A stretch of DNA of 64,000 nt from Vibrio breoganii. GTDB taxonomy: Bacteria; Pseudomonadota; Gammaproteobacteria; Enterobacterales; Vibrionaceae. Position 1 is the first letter of the stretch; every line of letters begins with the position of its first letter. Where the stretch lies: NCBI RefSeq assembly GCF_001677275.1, contig NZ_CP016177.1, positions 1,860,001 through 1,924,000 of the forward strand, given 5' to 3'. The notes below the pieces were generated by a model, which saw only the letters and a program-made list of their open reading frames with translations, ran no database searches and was not told the origin of the DNA. Below are positions 55,600-64,000 of the stretch, piece by piece. The translations under genes and the position numbers were made by a program.

Positions 55600-56398
55600 T
55601 ATTTATACTCTCCTGAAAGTCGCGTGTGATTATACCGACTGGATAGGATTTATGTGTGATTTTTACGACAGGAGCGATACCTAACAAGGAATTACACATG
55701 AAAACTTCATCTGCGGTCAATAAGTGTCCCATTTCAAACTCACCAAACAGCACCTTCATACCCAACATCTGAGCATCTTGGATAACTAATCGGCGAATGA
55801 CACCAGACACACCACACTTTTCCATACTAGGGGTATAGAGCGTCTTACCTTTAACCCAAAATAGATTTGCCATCGTTGTTTCTACGATATGGTCATTAAG
55901 GTCAAGCACTACCCCGTCAAGGTGGCCTTGCTGTTCAATATCGGCCTTTAACAGCACTTGCTCTAATCGATTGTTGTGTTTATGCCCGGCTAATAGGGGA
56001 TTAATTCCCAGTTTGTGCTCAGCAACGCCTAGCTCAACGCCTTGCTGTTGCCATTCTTTGTAGTGTGCAGGGTAGCCAAATTCACTGATGGTCACTAAAG
56101 ACTCGGTAACTCCCGCAGGACTATACCCTCTACCGCCACTGCCTCGACTGACGTGGAGCTTCACGCCCCCTAAGCCTTTTTCTATTGCCGCCTGCTCCAC
56201 CCATGCCCGCACTTGTTTCCAATTAGGCTGAGAAATTTGTAGCAGCTGCAAACAGGCTTGCATCCTTTCTACATGCAAAGACCAAAAAAGAAGCTTTCCA
56301 TCAATCGTTTTGATTGTGGTAAAACCGCCGTCTCCGTAATTGAAGCTTCTGTCACTGGCCGAGACAGTGGCTTCTTGGATTCCATTTATCCAATACAT
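55592..56398 (-). CDS. pabC: Aminodeoxychorismate lyase
   Basis: PLP enzyme converting 4-amino-4-deoxychorismate to p-aminobenzoate and pyruvate for folate synthesis; 268 aa. Fold-type IV aminotransferase features: SFNYGDGGFTTIK at the start, the PLP Lys in LAGHKHNNRLEQVLLK, and VVLDLNDHIVETTMANLFW. Sits between fabF and mltG, the standard enterobacterial and vibrio order. Confidence 0.94.
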   Translation of the reverse strand: MYWINGIQEATVSASDRSFNYGDGGFTTIKTIDGKLLFWSLHVERMQACLQLLQISQPNWKQVRAWVEQAAIEKGLGGVKLHVSRGSGGRGYSPAGVTESLVTISEFGYPAHYKEWQQQGVELGVAEHKLGINPLLAGHKHNNRLEQVLLKADIEQQGHLDGVVLDLNDHIVETTMANLFWVKGKTLYTPSMEKCGVSGVIRRLVIQDAQMLGMKVLFGEFEMGHLLTADEVFMCNSLLGIAPVVKITHKSYPVGIITRDFQESINSA

Positions 56399-56510
56399 GC
56401 ACTCTTTCCATAGGTTACTAACAATAAAAAAGGCCAGAGCCAGTTTCTTTGAAACTGAGTCTGACCCAAACTATTCTAGCTAACTATTTGTTCTATGGTA
56501 TCTAGGATTA

Positions 56511-57761
56511 TTAAATCTTTTTGAAGATTAATGAACCGTTCGTACCACCAAAGCCAAATGAGTTACATAGAGCATATTCGATATCAACATCTTGAGCGAC
56601 GTTTGGCACCAAGTCGATACCTAGCTCTGCAGCACGCTCATCCATATTATCTAGGTTGATTGTTGGCGGAACTTTTTGGTCACGAAGAGCCAATGCTGTG
56701 ATAATAGCTTCAACAGAACCTGCAGCACCCAATAGGTGACCAATCATAGATTTAGTAGAAGAAACCTTCACTTGCGCAGAGCCTGCATCACCTAGAGCGC
56801 GTTTAACGCCTTTAAGTTCTGCAACATCACCCGCTGGAGTCGAAGTGCCGTGTGCATTGATGTAGCCAATTTGCTCACCAGTCACACCCGCATCACGCAT
56901 TGCCGCTTCCATTGCTAGTGCACCGCCAGAACCATCTTCACTTGGAGAGGTCATGTGGTACGCATCGCCACTCATACCGAAGCCAACTAGCTCACAGTAG
57001 ATGTTAGCACCGCGTGCCTTAGCTGATTCGTACTCTTCCAGTACCATCATGCCAGCACCATCGCCCAATACGAAACCATCGCGCGCTTTGTCCCATGGAC
57101 GAGAAGCTGCTTGTGGGTTTTCATTATTAGTTGATAGAGCCTTAGCTGCACCAAAGCCTGCGATACCCATTGGAGTAGACGCTTTTTCAGAGCCACCCGC
57201 AACCATCGCATCAGCATCACCGTAAGCAATCATACGTGCCGCATGGCCGATGTTATGCAAACCAGTAGTACAGGCTGTAGAGATAGCAATGTTAGGACCA
57301 CGAAGGCCACGCATAATAGAAAGGTTACCTGCAACCATGTTTACGATGGTTGACGGAACGAAAAATGGGCTCACTCGACGTGGGCCTTTGTCGTTCATAA
57401 CATGGATACCGTTTTCAATCAGACCTAAACCACCAATACCAGAGCCAATCGCCACGCCTACGCGAGTGCAATTTTCGTCAGTGATTTCTAGGCCAGAATC
57501 ATCAAGAGCTTGGATACCTGCTGCGATACCGTATTGGATAAATAAATCCATTTTACGAGCATCTTTTTTAGACATGTACTCTTCGCAGTTAAAGTCTTTA
57601 ATAAGACCTGCAAAGCGTGTTGTGAATTCGGTGGTGTCAAAGTGTTCGATATTTGAAATACCGCTTTGACCAGATAGCAGGGCTTTCCAAGAAGATTCTA
57701 CGGTGTTGCCGACCGGTGACAACATACCCATGCCAGTGACAACTACACGACGCTTGGACAC
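56511..57761 (-). CDS. fabF: 3-oxoacyl-ACP synthase II FabF
   Basis: Elongating condensing enzyme of fatty-acid synthesis, 416 aa, responsible in E. coli for the temperature-dependent step to cis-vaccenate. Catalytic Cys164 in [13 protein letters not shown], His in [12 protein letters not shown] (about 305) and His in [13 protein letters not shown] (about 341). GTG start at 57761. It follows acpP by about 97 bp, with a hairpin between. Confidence 0.97.
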   Translation of the reverse strand: MSKRRVVVTGMGMLSPVGNTVESSWKALLSGQSGISNIEHFDTTEFTTRFAGLIKDFNCEEYMSKKDARKMDLFIQYGIAAGIQALDDSGLEITDENCTRVGVAIGSGIGGLGLIENGIHVMNDKGPRRVSPFFVPSTIVNMVAGNLSIMRGLRGPNIAISTACTTGLHNIGHAARMIAYGDADAMVAGGSEKASTPMGIAGFGAAKALSTNNENPQAASRPWDKARDGFVLGDGAGMMVLEEYESAKARGANIYCELVGFGMSGDAYHMTSPSEDGSGGALAMEAAMRDAGVTGEQIGYINAHGTSTPAGDVAELKGVKRALGDAGSAQVKVSSTKSMIGHLLGAAGSVEAIITALALRDQKVPPTINLDNMDERAAELGIDLVPNVAQDVDIEYALCNSFGFGGTNGSLIFKKI

Positions 57762-57825
57762 GATTTTTACTCCGGGTTAGATTAGTTAGATATTGATTTT
57801 AAACAATAAGGGAACTGAAATGAAT

Positions 57826-57849
57826 CAGGCGGCCAAGATAGACCGCCTG
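57826..57849 (-). other. Hairpin between acpP and fabF
   Basis: CAGGCGG-N10-CCGCCTG, 9 bases after the acpP stop, without a T run. It could stabilise the acpP mRNA 3' end or partly terminate, giving more acpP than fabF product. Confidence 0.6.
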
Positions 57850-57858
57850 AGAAGAGAA

Positions 57859-58092
57859 TTACTGAGCGCCAGTTACGTAATCGATAGCAGCTTGAACAGT
57901 AGTGATTTTCTCTGCTTCTTCATCAGGAATCTCAGTGTCGAACTCTTCTTCTAGAGCCATTACTAGCTCAACTGTGTCTAGAGAGTCAGCGCCTAGATCG
58001 TCAACGAAAGATGCTTCGTTCTTAACTTCAGCTTCGTCAACACCTAGCTGTTCAACGATGATTTTTTTTACACGTTCTTCAAGATTGCTCAT
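57859..58092 (-). CDS. acpP: Acyl carrier protein
   Basis: 77-aa acidic four-helix carrier of growing acyl chains. The phosphopantetheine Ser37 is in [18 protein letters not shown]. Nearly identical to other gamma-proteobacterial ACPs. Lies 161 bp after fabG, a gap long enough for a separate promoter. Confidence 0.98.
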   Translation of the reverse strand: MSNLEERVKKIIVEQLGVDEAEVKNEASFVDDLGADSLDTVELVMALEEEFDTEIPDEEAEKITTVQAAIDYVTGAQ

Positions 58093-58253
58093 TTTTTATT
58101 TCCTATACATAAGTCGCTTAATGCGATGTTTTGCGTAGTTTATTCGAAAGTTAAAAAGTTGCAAGGGCATCCTTGCTGGTCAAACCACAAATTTGTGAAT
58201 TTAACCGATTTTAATGGCATTTTTGACATATATCACGCCAAAAATGCGCAAAA

Positions 58254-58988
58254 TTACACCATGTACATGCCACCATTGACGTGCAATGTTTCACCTGTGA
58301 TGTAAGCGGCGTCTGGAGAGGCAAGAAATGCCACAGCAGCTGCAATCTCACGAGGATCACCTAAGCGACCCGCAGGCACAGAAGAGAGCGTCGCAGCGCG
58401 TTGCTCGTCGTTCAATGCTTTTGTCATATCAGTTTCGATAAAGCCCGGTGCTACAGTATTGACCGTTACTCCGCGAGAAGCAACCTCACGTGCCATAGAC
58501 TTTGTAAAACCAATCACGCCCGCTTTCGCTGCTGCGTAGTTTGTTTGTCCAGCGTTGCCCATAGTACCAACTACTGAACCTACATTGATGATTCTACCGC
58601 ACTTTTTCTTCATCATGCCACGTAGAACGGCTTTAGACAAACGGAAGATTGAGGTCAGGTTAGTGTCCATGATATCTGTCCACTCGTCGTCCTTCATGCG
58701 CATTAGCAGGTTGTCACGTGTGATACCTGCGTTGTTCACTAGAATATCAAGAGGGCCAAACTCTGTGGTGATCTCTTTAAGAACTGACTCAATAGACGCA
58801 GGATCAGTCACGTTAAGTGCCATTCCCTTACCTTTGTCACCTAAATACTCGCTAATCGCTGCAGCACCGTTTTCGCTCGTTGCTGTACCGATCACTGTTG
58901 CACCACGTGCAACCAATGTTTCAGCGATAGAACGACCGATACCACGGCTAGCACCAGTAACTAGTGCGATCTTTCCTTCAAGGTTCAT
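58254..58988 (-). CDS. fabG: 3-oxoacyl-ACP reductase FabG
   Basis: NADPH-dependent short-chain dehydrogenase, 244 aa, reducing 3-oxoacyl-ACP. Cofactor motif TGASRGIG (11-18), NNAG (85-88), catalytic Ser138, Tyr151 and Lys155 in TNYAAAKAG. 24 bp after fabD. Confidence 0.97.
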   Translation of the reverse strand: MNLEGKIALVTGASRGIGRSIAETLVARGATVIGTATSENGAAAISEYLGDKGKGMALNVTDPASIESVLKEITTEFGPLDILVNNAGITRDNLLMRMKDDEWTDIMDTNLTSIFRLSKAVLRGMMKKKCGRIINVGSVVGTMGNAGQTNYAAAKAGVIGFTKSMAREVASRGVTVNTVAPGFIETDMTKALNDEQRAATLSSVPAGRLGDPREIAAAVAFLASPDAAYITGETLHVNGGMYMV

Positions 58989-59012
58989 TATTCGTTATCT
59001 CCGTTAAGAATC

Positions 59013-59936
59013 TTATTTCGCCGCTTCAAGGGATGCAGTGTCATTGACAGCTGCAGCCGTTAGGCTTTTTACAATACGTTTAGTTAGACCGGTTAGTACT
59101 TTACCCGGACCTAATTCTAGAAGTTTTTCAACACCTTGCTCGTGCATCTTCTGCACACCTTCTGTCCAGCGTACTGGGCAGTATAGCTGACGCACTAATG
59201 CATCTTTGATCTTTGCAGGATCCGTCTCAGCAGCCACATCCACATTGTTGATCACTGGCAGCGCTGGTGCGTTGAACTCAATATCTTTAAGTGCTTCAGC
59301 CAAACGATCCGCTGCTGGCTTCATCAATGCACAGTGTGATGGTACAGAAACAGGAAGAGGCAGTGCACGCTTAGCCCCTGCTTCTTTACACAGTGCACCC
59401 GCGCGCTCTACAGCCGCCTTGTTACCTGCGATAACCACCTGACCTGGAGAGTTGAAGTTAACCGGTGAAACAACCTCACCTTGCGCCGCTTCTTCACATG
59501 CCTTGGCAATCGCATCATCAGCAAGACCAATAATAGCGTACATTGCACCCGTACCTGCTGGTACCGCTTCTTGCATCAATTGACCGCGTAGTTCAACTAA
59601 TTTAATCGCTTCTTTGAAGTCAATAACACCCGCACATACTAGCGCTGAGTATTCACCTAGGCTGTGACCCGCTAATAGCTCAGGAGTCGCTAGGCCTTGA
59701 TCGTTCCAAACGCGCCAAACTGCAACAGAAGAAGCCAGTAGTGCGGGTTGAGTGCGATGAGTTTGGTTCAAATCTTCAACTGGGCCGTCTTGGATAAGCG
59801 CCCAAAGGTCGTAACCTAACACCTCTGAAGCTTCTGCAAATGTTTGTTTAACAATATCAAACTGCTCGCCAAGTTCAGCTAACATACCAAGGCTTTGAGA
59901 GCCTTGACCTGGAAATACGATTGCAAATTTGCTCAT
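59013..59936 (-). CDS. fabD: Malonyl-CoA:ACP transacylase FabD
   Basis: Transfers malonyl from CoA to ACP; 307 aa. FPGQGSQSLGML at 8-19 and the catalytic Ser92 in AGHSLGEYSALV; the catalytic His lies in SVPSHCALMKPA. Member of the fabH-fabD-fabG run. Confidence 0.97.
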   Translation of the reverse strand: MSKFAIVFPGQGSQSLGMLAELGEQFDIVKQTFAEASEVLGYDLWALIQDGPVEDLNQTHRTQPALLASSVAVWRVWNDQGLATPELLAGHSLGEYSALVCAGVIDFKEAIKLVELRGQLMQEAVPAGTGAMYAIIGLADDAIAKACEEAAQGEVVSPVNFNSPGQVVIAGNKAAVERAGALCKEAGAKRALPLPVSVPSHCALMKPAADRLAEALKDIEFNAPALPVINNVDVAAETDPAKIKDALVRQLYCPVRWTEGVQKMHEQGVEKLLELGPGKVLTGLTKRIVKSLTAAAVNDTASLEAAK

Positions 59937-60014
59937 AATTCGTCCTTTAAGCCTTGCTAAATATTGAAAAAGAAGTGCAAAGGCACTTCTTTTGGTTAAT
60001 CGAACGCGCTTGGG

Positions 60015-60965
60015 TTAAAATTTAACCAGCGCAGAACCCCAGGTGAAACCACCACCAAAGGCTTCTAGCAACAGCGTCTGACCACGCTTAATTCGACCAT
60101 CTCGCACTGCTTCATCCAACGCTGTTGGAACTGTTGCAGCCGAAGTATTGCCGTGGCGATCAAGGGTCACTACCACCTGATCCATAGACATAGACAGTTT
60201 CTTTGCCGTTGCGGTAATAATTCTTAGGTTTGCTTGGTGTGGCACTAACCAATCCAAGTCTTCTTTACTCATGTTGTTGGCTTTTAGCGTATCGGTAACC
60301 AAACGAGAAAGTTGGGTTACTGCCACCTTGAATACTTCATTGCCCGTCATGTGTAGCCACTTATCGACTTCACCACCACGAACTGGCATTTCAAGACTAA
60401 GCAGCTCGCCATAACGGCCATCAGCGCCTAAATGCGTCGATAGGATGCCCTGCTCTTCGCTTGCACCTAACACCACAGCACCTGCACCATCACCAAACAA
60501 GATAACCGTTGAACGATCAATCTCATCCACTGATTTAGACAAAGCATCAGAGCCAATAACTAAGATGTTTTTGCACATGCCTGAACGGATGTGTTGGTCT
60601 GCTATTGATAGTGCGTATACAAAGCCCGTACATGCAGCTGCCACATCGAACGCAGCACAACCAGGGATCTCTAAGAGTCCTTGGACCTGACACGCTGAAG
60701 ATGGGAATGCATGACTACCACTTGTAGTAGCAACAATGATGAGATCGATATCTTTCTTATCGATACCGGCCATTTCAATTGCATTTTTAGCGGCAATAAA
60801 GCCCATATCCGCCACCGATTCATCGGGAGCAGAGATGCGACGTTCTTTGATACCTGTACGAGCAACAATCCACTCGTCGGCAGTATCTACCATTTGTTCT
60901 AAATCTGCATTGGTGCGCACTTGGGAAGGCAAATAGCTGCCTGTGCCTAATATTTTGCTATACAT
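60015..60965 (-). CDS. fabH: 3-oxoacyl-ACP synthase III FabH
   Basis: Initiating condensing enzyme using acetyl-CoA and malonyl-ACP; 316 aa. Catalytic Cys112 in [11 protein letters not shown], His in [11 protein letters not shown] and Asn in [11 protein letters not shown]. 5 bp after plsX. Confidence 0.97.
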   Translation of the reverse strand: MYSKILGTGSYLPSQVRTNADLEQMVDTADEWIVARTGIKERRISAPDESVADMGFIAAKNAIEMAGIDKKDIDLIIVATTSGSHAFPSSACQVQGLLEIPGCAAFDVAAACTGFVYALSIADQHIRSGMCKNILVIGSDALSKSVDEIDRSTVILFGDGAGAVVLGASEEQGILSTHLGADGRYGELLSLEMPVRGGEVDKWLHMTGNEVFKVAVTQLSRLVTDTLKANNMSKEDLDWLVPHQANLRIITATAKKLSMSMDQVVVTLDRHGNTSAATVPTALDEAVRDGRIKRGQTLLLEAFGGGFTWGSALVKF

Positions 60966-60970
60966 GAAGA

Positions 60971-61996
60971 CTAATTTTGCCTCTCGAGTAAAACGGTTTC
61001 CAAACGGTCACTTATACGACTGGGTACTTGACGTTTGACCTCGTGAACTGCCTCTATGATTGCATTGATGATAGCAGTTTTATCCGCACTTCCGTGACTT
61101 TTAATGACAATGCCGCGCAATCCTAGCAAACTTGCCCCGTTATACTGGTCGGGGTTCAGCTGTTTTAGCTCAGAAAACAGCTCAGAGAAGAATAATTTTG
61201 AAATCCAAGCTCTTAGCTTAGACGACAGCATATGACGTTTTAGCCTTTCAAGGAATAGATTTGCGACTCCTTCAGACGCTTTTAGGCATACATTGCCTAC
61301 AAAGCCATCACATACCACTACATCCGCTTCATCGTGTAATAATTGATGAGCCTCGATAAAGCCGGTGTAATTAATTGATTTTACCTGCTGAAGCATTTCA
61401 GCACAGTTTTTTACCAGATCATTTCCCTTAATCTCTTCCTCGCCCACATTCAATATCGCCACTCTTGGTGCACGTTGCAGGTGTTCTTCAGCAAGTGCTG
61501 AGCCCATCACCGCAAATTGAAATAGCGTGTTCGCATCGACGGAGACATTTGCGCCAAGATCCAACAACCATACTTTTTGGCCACTACGGGTAGGTAAAGC
61601 AGAGATCAGTGCTGGCCTTTCAATGCCGGGAAGTAACTTTAGACGATAACGAGAGAGTCCCATCAAGGCACCTGTATTTCCTCCGCTCACACAAGCCTGT
61701 GCAGTCTGATCTTCAACAAGATCGATGGCTCGACGCATAGAAGTGCCTACGCTACGGCGCATGACGGAAGAAGGTTTATCGGTGTCTGCAATGACCTTAT
61801 CGGTATGCTCGATATGAATTCGGTCTTTGGGGTAAGAACCCAATGTAGAGAGGTGGGGAATGAGGACAGATTCGTCGCCCACTAATATAACTTTCAGCTC
61901 TGGGAAAATAGACAATGCCTGCACGGCGGCAGGCACTGTAACATGGGGACCGAAATCCCCACCCATTGCATCAAGTGCAACGGTAATCGTTTGCAA
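60971..61996 (-). CDS. plsX: Phosphate acyltransferase PlsX
   Basis: Makes acyl-phosphate from acyl-ACP, linking fatty-acid to phospholipid synthesis; 341 aa. N-terminal [19 protein letters not shown], then [20 protein letters not shown] and [20 protein letters not shown]. The start is TTG at 61996, with AAGG 7 bases upstream made of the rpmF stop region; no better ATG exists near the family N-terminus. Confidence 0.95.
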   Translation of the reverse strand: MQTITVALDAMGGDFGPHVTVPAAVQALSIFPELKVILVGDESVLIPHLSTLGSYPKDRIHIEHTDKVIADTDKPSSVMRRSVGTSMRRAIDLVEDQTAQACVSGGNTGALMGLSRYRLKLLPGIERPALISALPTRSGQKVWLLDLGANVSVDANTLFQFAVMGSALAEEHLQRAPRVAILNVGEEEIKGNDLVKNCAEMLQQVKSINYTGFIEAHQLLHDEADVVVCDGFVGNVCLKASEGVANLFLERLKRHMLSSKLRAWISKLFFSELFSELKQLNPDQYNGASLLGLRGIVIKSHGSADKTAIINAIIEAVHEVKRQVPSRISDRLETVLLERQN

Positions 61997-62005
61997 AAGG
62001 CAACC

Positions 62006-62176
62006 TTACTTGTTGACTACCTTTTTGCCACGGTAGTAACCTTCAGCAGTCACGTTGTGACGTAGGTGAGTTTCACCTGAAGTTGCGTCTACAGATAGTG
62101 CAGCTGTAGTTAGCGCATCGTGTGAACGACGCATGCCACGCATTGAACGTGATTTTTTGCTCTTTTGTACGGCCAT
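62006..62176 (-). CDS. rpmF: 50S ribosomal protein L32
   Basis: 56-aa basic ribosomal protein: [20 protein letters not shown] at the start, then [20 protein letters not shown] and the end RGKKVVNK. Lies 5 bp after yceD and 9 bp before plsX in the classical yceD-rpmF-plsX order. Confidence 0.97.
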   Translation of the reverse strand: MAVQKSKKSRSMRGMRRSHDALTTAALSVDATSGETHLRHNVTAEGYYRGKKVVNK

Positions 62177-62181
62177 TGACC

Positions 62182-62718
62182 CTACTCCTTTGTCTTTGCT
62201 TTTAAGCTTTTTAAAACTTCGAACGGGTTTGGTTTATCTTCCTCAATTTCTTCAGGAATATCACCAAAAACCAAGTTATGTGTATTTACGCTACAGTCAG
62301 AAACATCATGCATTGCTATTTGAGGCAAATTTAGAAGGAACTCGTCTTCAACTAACTGTATGAGATCGCATTCACCGTACTCGTTCAGATCTACCAAATC
62401 GTACTCTTCCGGGGCTTCCTCTTCGGTCTTTTCGCCCTTATTAGGGGTATAGACGAATTGGACTTCACAAACATGTGTGAAGTTCTCATTGCAGCGTTGA
62501 CACTCTAAATCGACTTCGACGTTAGCTTTACCAGAGATAACGACCAATCGTTGTTCATCTAAGTCAAATGACAATGTGACTTCTGCGTCGCGTTTTACGC
62601 CTTCGACCGACTCGGCCAAGCGCTTGAGCAGACTGACTTGGATGATGCCATCATAGTCTAGTCGTTTCTGAGCAGCTTTACTCGGGTCAACCGTTCGCGG
62701 TATTTTTACCTTTTGCAT
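62182..62718 (-). CDS. yceD: YceD-family (DUF177) protein, 23S rRNA accumulation protein
   Basis: 178 aa. Conserved Cys pairs [16 protein letters not shown] (about 71-86) could bind metal, with [20 protein letters not shown] following. Linked to 23S rRNA accumulation in bacteria and plants. First gene of the rpmF-plsX-fab transcript and divergent from maf. Confidence 0.92.
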   Translation of the reverse strand: MQKVKIPRTVDPSKAAQKRLDYDGIIQVSLLKRLAESVEGVKRDAEVTLSFDLDEQRLVVISGKANVEVDLECQRCNENFTHVCEVQFVYTPNKGEKTEEEAPEEYDLVDLNEYGECDLIQLVEDEFLLNLPQIAMHDVSDCSVNTHNLVFGDIPEEIEEDKPNPFEVLKSLKAKTKE

Positions 62719-62835
62719 AGGGCGCGAATATTATCTCTCAATTTATATTTAGTCAAAGGAAAACAGAAAAAACTTACTCAATTTTTGTACGTCGATTATT
62801 CTATAGCAATCAATACTGACCCATAGATGGAATTC

Positions 62836-63435
62836 ATGAGCGAATATCAAATTGTTTTAGCCTCAACATCACCCTATCGAGCTGAAATTCTGCATAAATT
62901 ATCTCTTTCTTTTACTCAGCTTAGCCCAGATTTTGACGAAACCGCTCAGGACAATGAAACACCCGAGCAACTCGTTGCCAGACTGGCCGAAGGAAAAGCG
63001 AAATCTTGCGCCCTACCCGATGGCAATCACCTCGTTATTGGCTCCGACCAAGTATGTGTGGTCAATGGCCAAATCGTCGGTAAACCGCATACGGTAGAAA
63101 ACGCGATTCAACAGTTGCACGCTCAAAGCGGCCAAACTATTACGTTTTACACTGGCCTTGCATTATACAACAGCAAGCAGTGTCACACTCAAGTGGTTGT
63201 TGATACCTTTAAGGTTCATTTCAAAACTCTAACAGACACTCAAATCAAGCGTTACGTTGAATTGGAACAACCTCTCAATTGTGCTGGTAGCTTCAAGAGC
63301 GAAGGACTGGGCATCGCTCTATTTGAAGCTTTGGAGGGTAAAGACCCAAATACATTAATTGGGCTACCACTCATCGATCTTATTACTTTGCTCGAAAACG
63401 AAGGGGTTTCTGTATTAGGTAACGCCGCTACTTAA
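62836..63435 (+). CDS. Maf/YceF-family nucleotide pyrophosphatase
   Basis: House-cleaning nucleoside triphosphate pyrophosphatase, 199 aa. VLASTSPYRAEILHKLSLSF at the start and GSDQVCVVNGQIVGKPHT in the middle. The E. coli YceF subgroup, found next to yceD and rluC, hydrolyses 7-methyl-GTP. An ATG three codons upstream (62827) is also possible; MSEYQIVLAS fits the family better. Ends by overlapping the rluC stop by 8 bases. Confidence 0.9.
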   Translation: MSEYQIVLASTSPYRAEILHKLSLSFTQLSPDFDETAQDNETPEQLVARLAEGKAKSCALPDGNHLVIGSDQVCVVNGQIVGKPHTVENAIQQLHAQSGQTITFYTGLALYNSKQCHTQVVVDTFKVHFKTLTDTQIKRYVELEQPLNCAGSFKSEGLGIALFEALEGKDPNTLIGLPLIDLITLLENEGVSVLGNAAT

Positions 63436-64000
63436 CACGTAGCCCTTCGATAGCACGTTGCAGTTTATTTTCCATTGGTGCAGAAATGTCCATTTCCTTT
63501 TCTGTACCTGGATGGATAAATTTAATATTTGCCGCATGTAAGAAAAGACGGTCAAGACCCACCTTCCCAGTGAAAGCATCAAAACGGCGGTCACCATAGC
63601 GATCATCCCATGCAATTGGATGACCTACATATTGAGTGTGTACACGAATCTGATGCGTACGCCCGGTGATAGGGCTCGCCTGTAGCAAAGTCGCATTGTT
63701 GAGCTTTTCAATTATCTTAAAGCGAGTTTCTGACGCCTTGCCGTTCGGGTTTACACGCACAATGCTGTTCACTTCATTCTTGAGAAGTGGCGCAGTTACT
63801 TTACGAATGCTGCTCTTCCACTCACCCATCACTAACGCGAAATAGTACTTCTGTACAGTCTTCTCACGAAATTGAGCTTGTAGATGACGCAATGCCGAAC
63901 GCTTCTTAGCGATTAATAGGATTCCAGAGGTATCTCTATCAATGCGATGCACCAACTCTAAAAATCTCGCTTCTGGTCTAAGCGCTCGCAAGGCTTCAAT
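63428..64000 (-). CDS. rluC: 23S rRNA pseudouridine synthase RluC (5' end cut by window edge)
   Basis: C-terminal 190 residues of RluC, which makes pseudouridine at 23S positions 955, 2504 and 2580 (E. coli numbering). The catalytic Asp lies in LVHRIDRDTSGILLIAKK; TGRTHQIRVHTQYVGHPIAW and DRLFLHAANIKFIHPGT are family blocks. The N-terminal S4 domain and start lie beyond base 64000; the frame is open to the edge. Confidence 0.93.
   Translation of the reverse strand: MEALRALRPEARFLELVHRIDRDTSGILLIAKKRSALRHLQAQFREKTVQKYYFALVMGEWKSSIRKVTAPLLKNEVNSIVRVNPNGKASETRFKIIEKLNNATLLQASPITGRTHQIRVHTQYVGHPIAWDDRYGDRRFDAFTGKVGLDRLFLHAANIKFIHPGTEKEMDISAPMENKLQRAIEGLRVK

Noticed and set aside
1..64000. CRISPR arrays, prophage, transposases, restriction or other defence systems
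   Set aside because: None seen: no regularly spaced repeats, no phage structural or integrase genes, no transposase motifs; the window is mainly core metabolism and envelope genes.

Overview
The window is a piece of a gamma-proteobacterial chromosome, almost certainly a Vibrio or close relative (Vibrionaceae). The evidence is gene content and order. It has a fadI / ECF sigma / DUF3379 / fadL block, a complete ccmABCDEFGHI cluster, and the core run rluC, maf, yceD, rpmF, plsX, fabH, fabD, fabG, acpP, fabF, pabC, mltG, tmk, holB, tatD, ptsG, together with metG, mrp and udk. Intergenic repeats of the kind seen in vibrios are also present. I see no prophage, no intact insertion sequence and no CRISPR array. 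The one RNA gene recognised with certainty is tRNA-Arg(CCT).

Layout. 1-4.6 kb: fatty-acid region with nearly complete fadI (-), an unannotated candidate small RNA (-), an ECF sigma factor with its DUF3379 partner (+) and fadL (+); FadR-like operators lie before both fad genes. 4.6-6.4 kb: a repeat element, a 3-methyladenine glycosylase-like gene, a gene remnant and mlaA. 6.4-13.4 kb: the cytochrome c maturation operon, all on the minus strand with overlapping genes. 13.5-19.2 kb: two outer-membrane barrels of unknown role, a LeuO-like regulator and a CpdB-like lipoprotein. 19.6-27.9 kb: a self-contained mannosylglycerate utilisation locus (mngA, mngB, glycerate kinase, manA; divergent mngR). 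28-36.4 kb: tRNA, sigZ with a GST-like gene, yhgN, nemA, an M20 peptidase with a DcuC-type carrier, a tyrosine phosphatase, cobO and an aspartate/glutamate racemase. 36.4-45.3 kb: asmA, udk, mrp, metG, a membrane-anchored unknown and mlc. 45.4-50 kb: a patatin, a 29-residue YnhF-like gene absent from ordinary ORF calls, small outer-membrane proteins, and an NSS transporter with its MetS-type small subunit. 50.2-64 kb: ptsG followed upstream by the tatD-holB-tmk-mltG-pabC-fab-plsX-rpmF-yceD cluster, then maf and the 3' part of rluC.

How the parts work together. MngA imports and phosphorylates mannosylglycerate. MngB splits the product to mannose-6-phosphate and glycerate, which ManA and glycerate kinase feed into glycolysis. 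Repeated ATTTGTAT-type motifs and a good CRP site between mngA and mngR suggest MngR and CRP control. Mlc and its classical target ptsG are both in the window. The ccm genes build haem lyase machinery for c-type cytochromes. The fab/plsX cluster makes fatty acids and feeds phospholipid synthesis, while fadI and fadL take fatty acids up and degrade them.

Most interesting to follow up: the candidate ~160-nt RNA between fadI and the ECF sigma gene; the ECF/DUF3379 pair lodged between two fad genes; the POTRA-less BamA-like barrel with a partner barrel; the Cys-tailed SigZ/GST pair; and the GGA-rich hairpin leader of ptsG. All are inferences from reading the sequence; no database search was possible.
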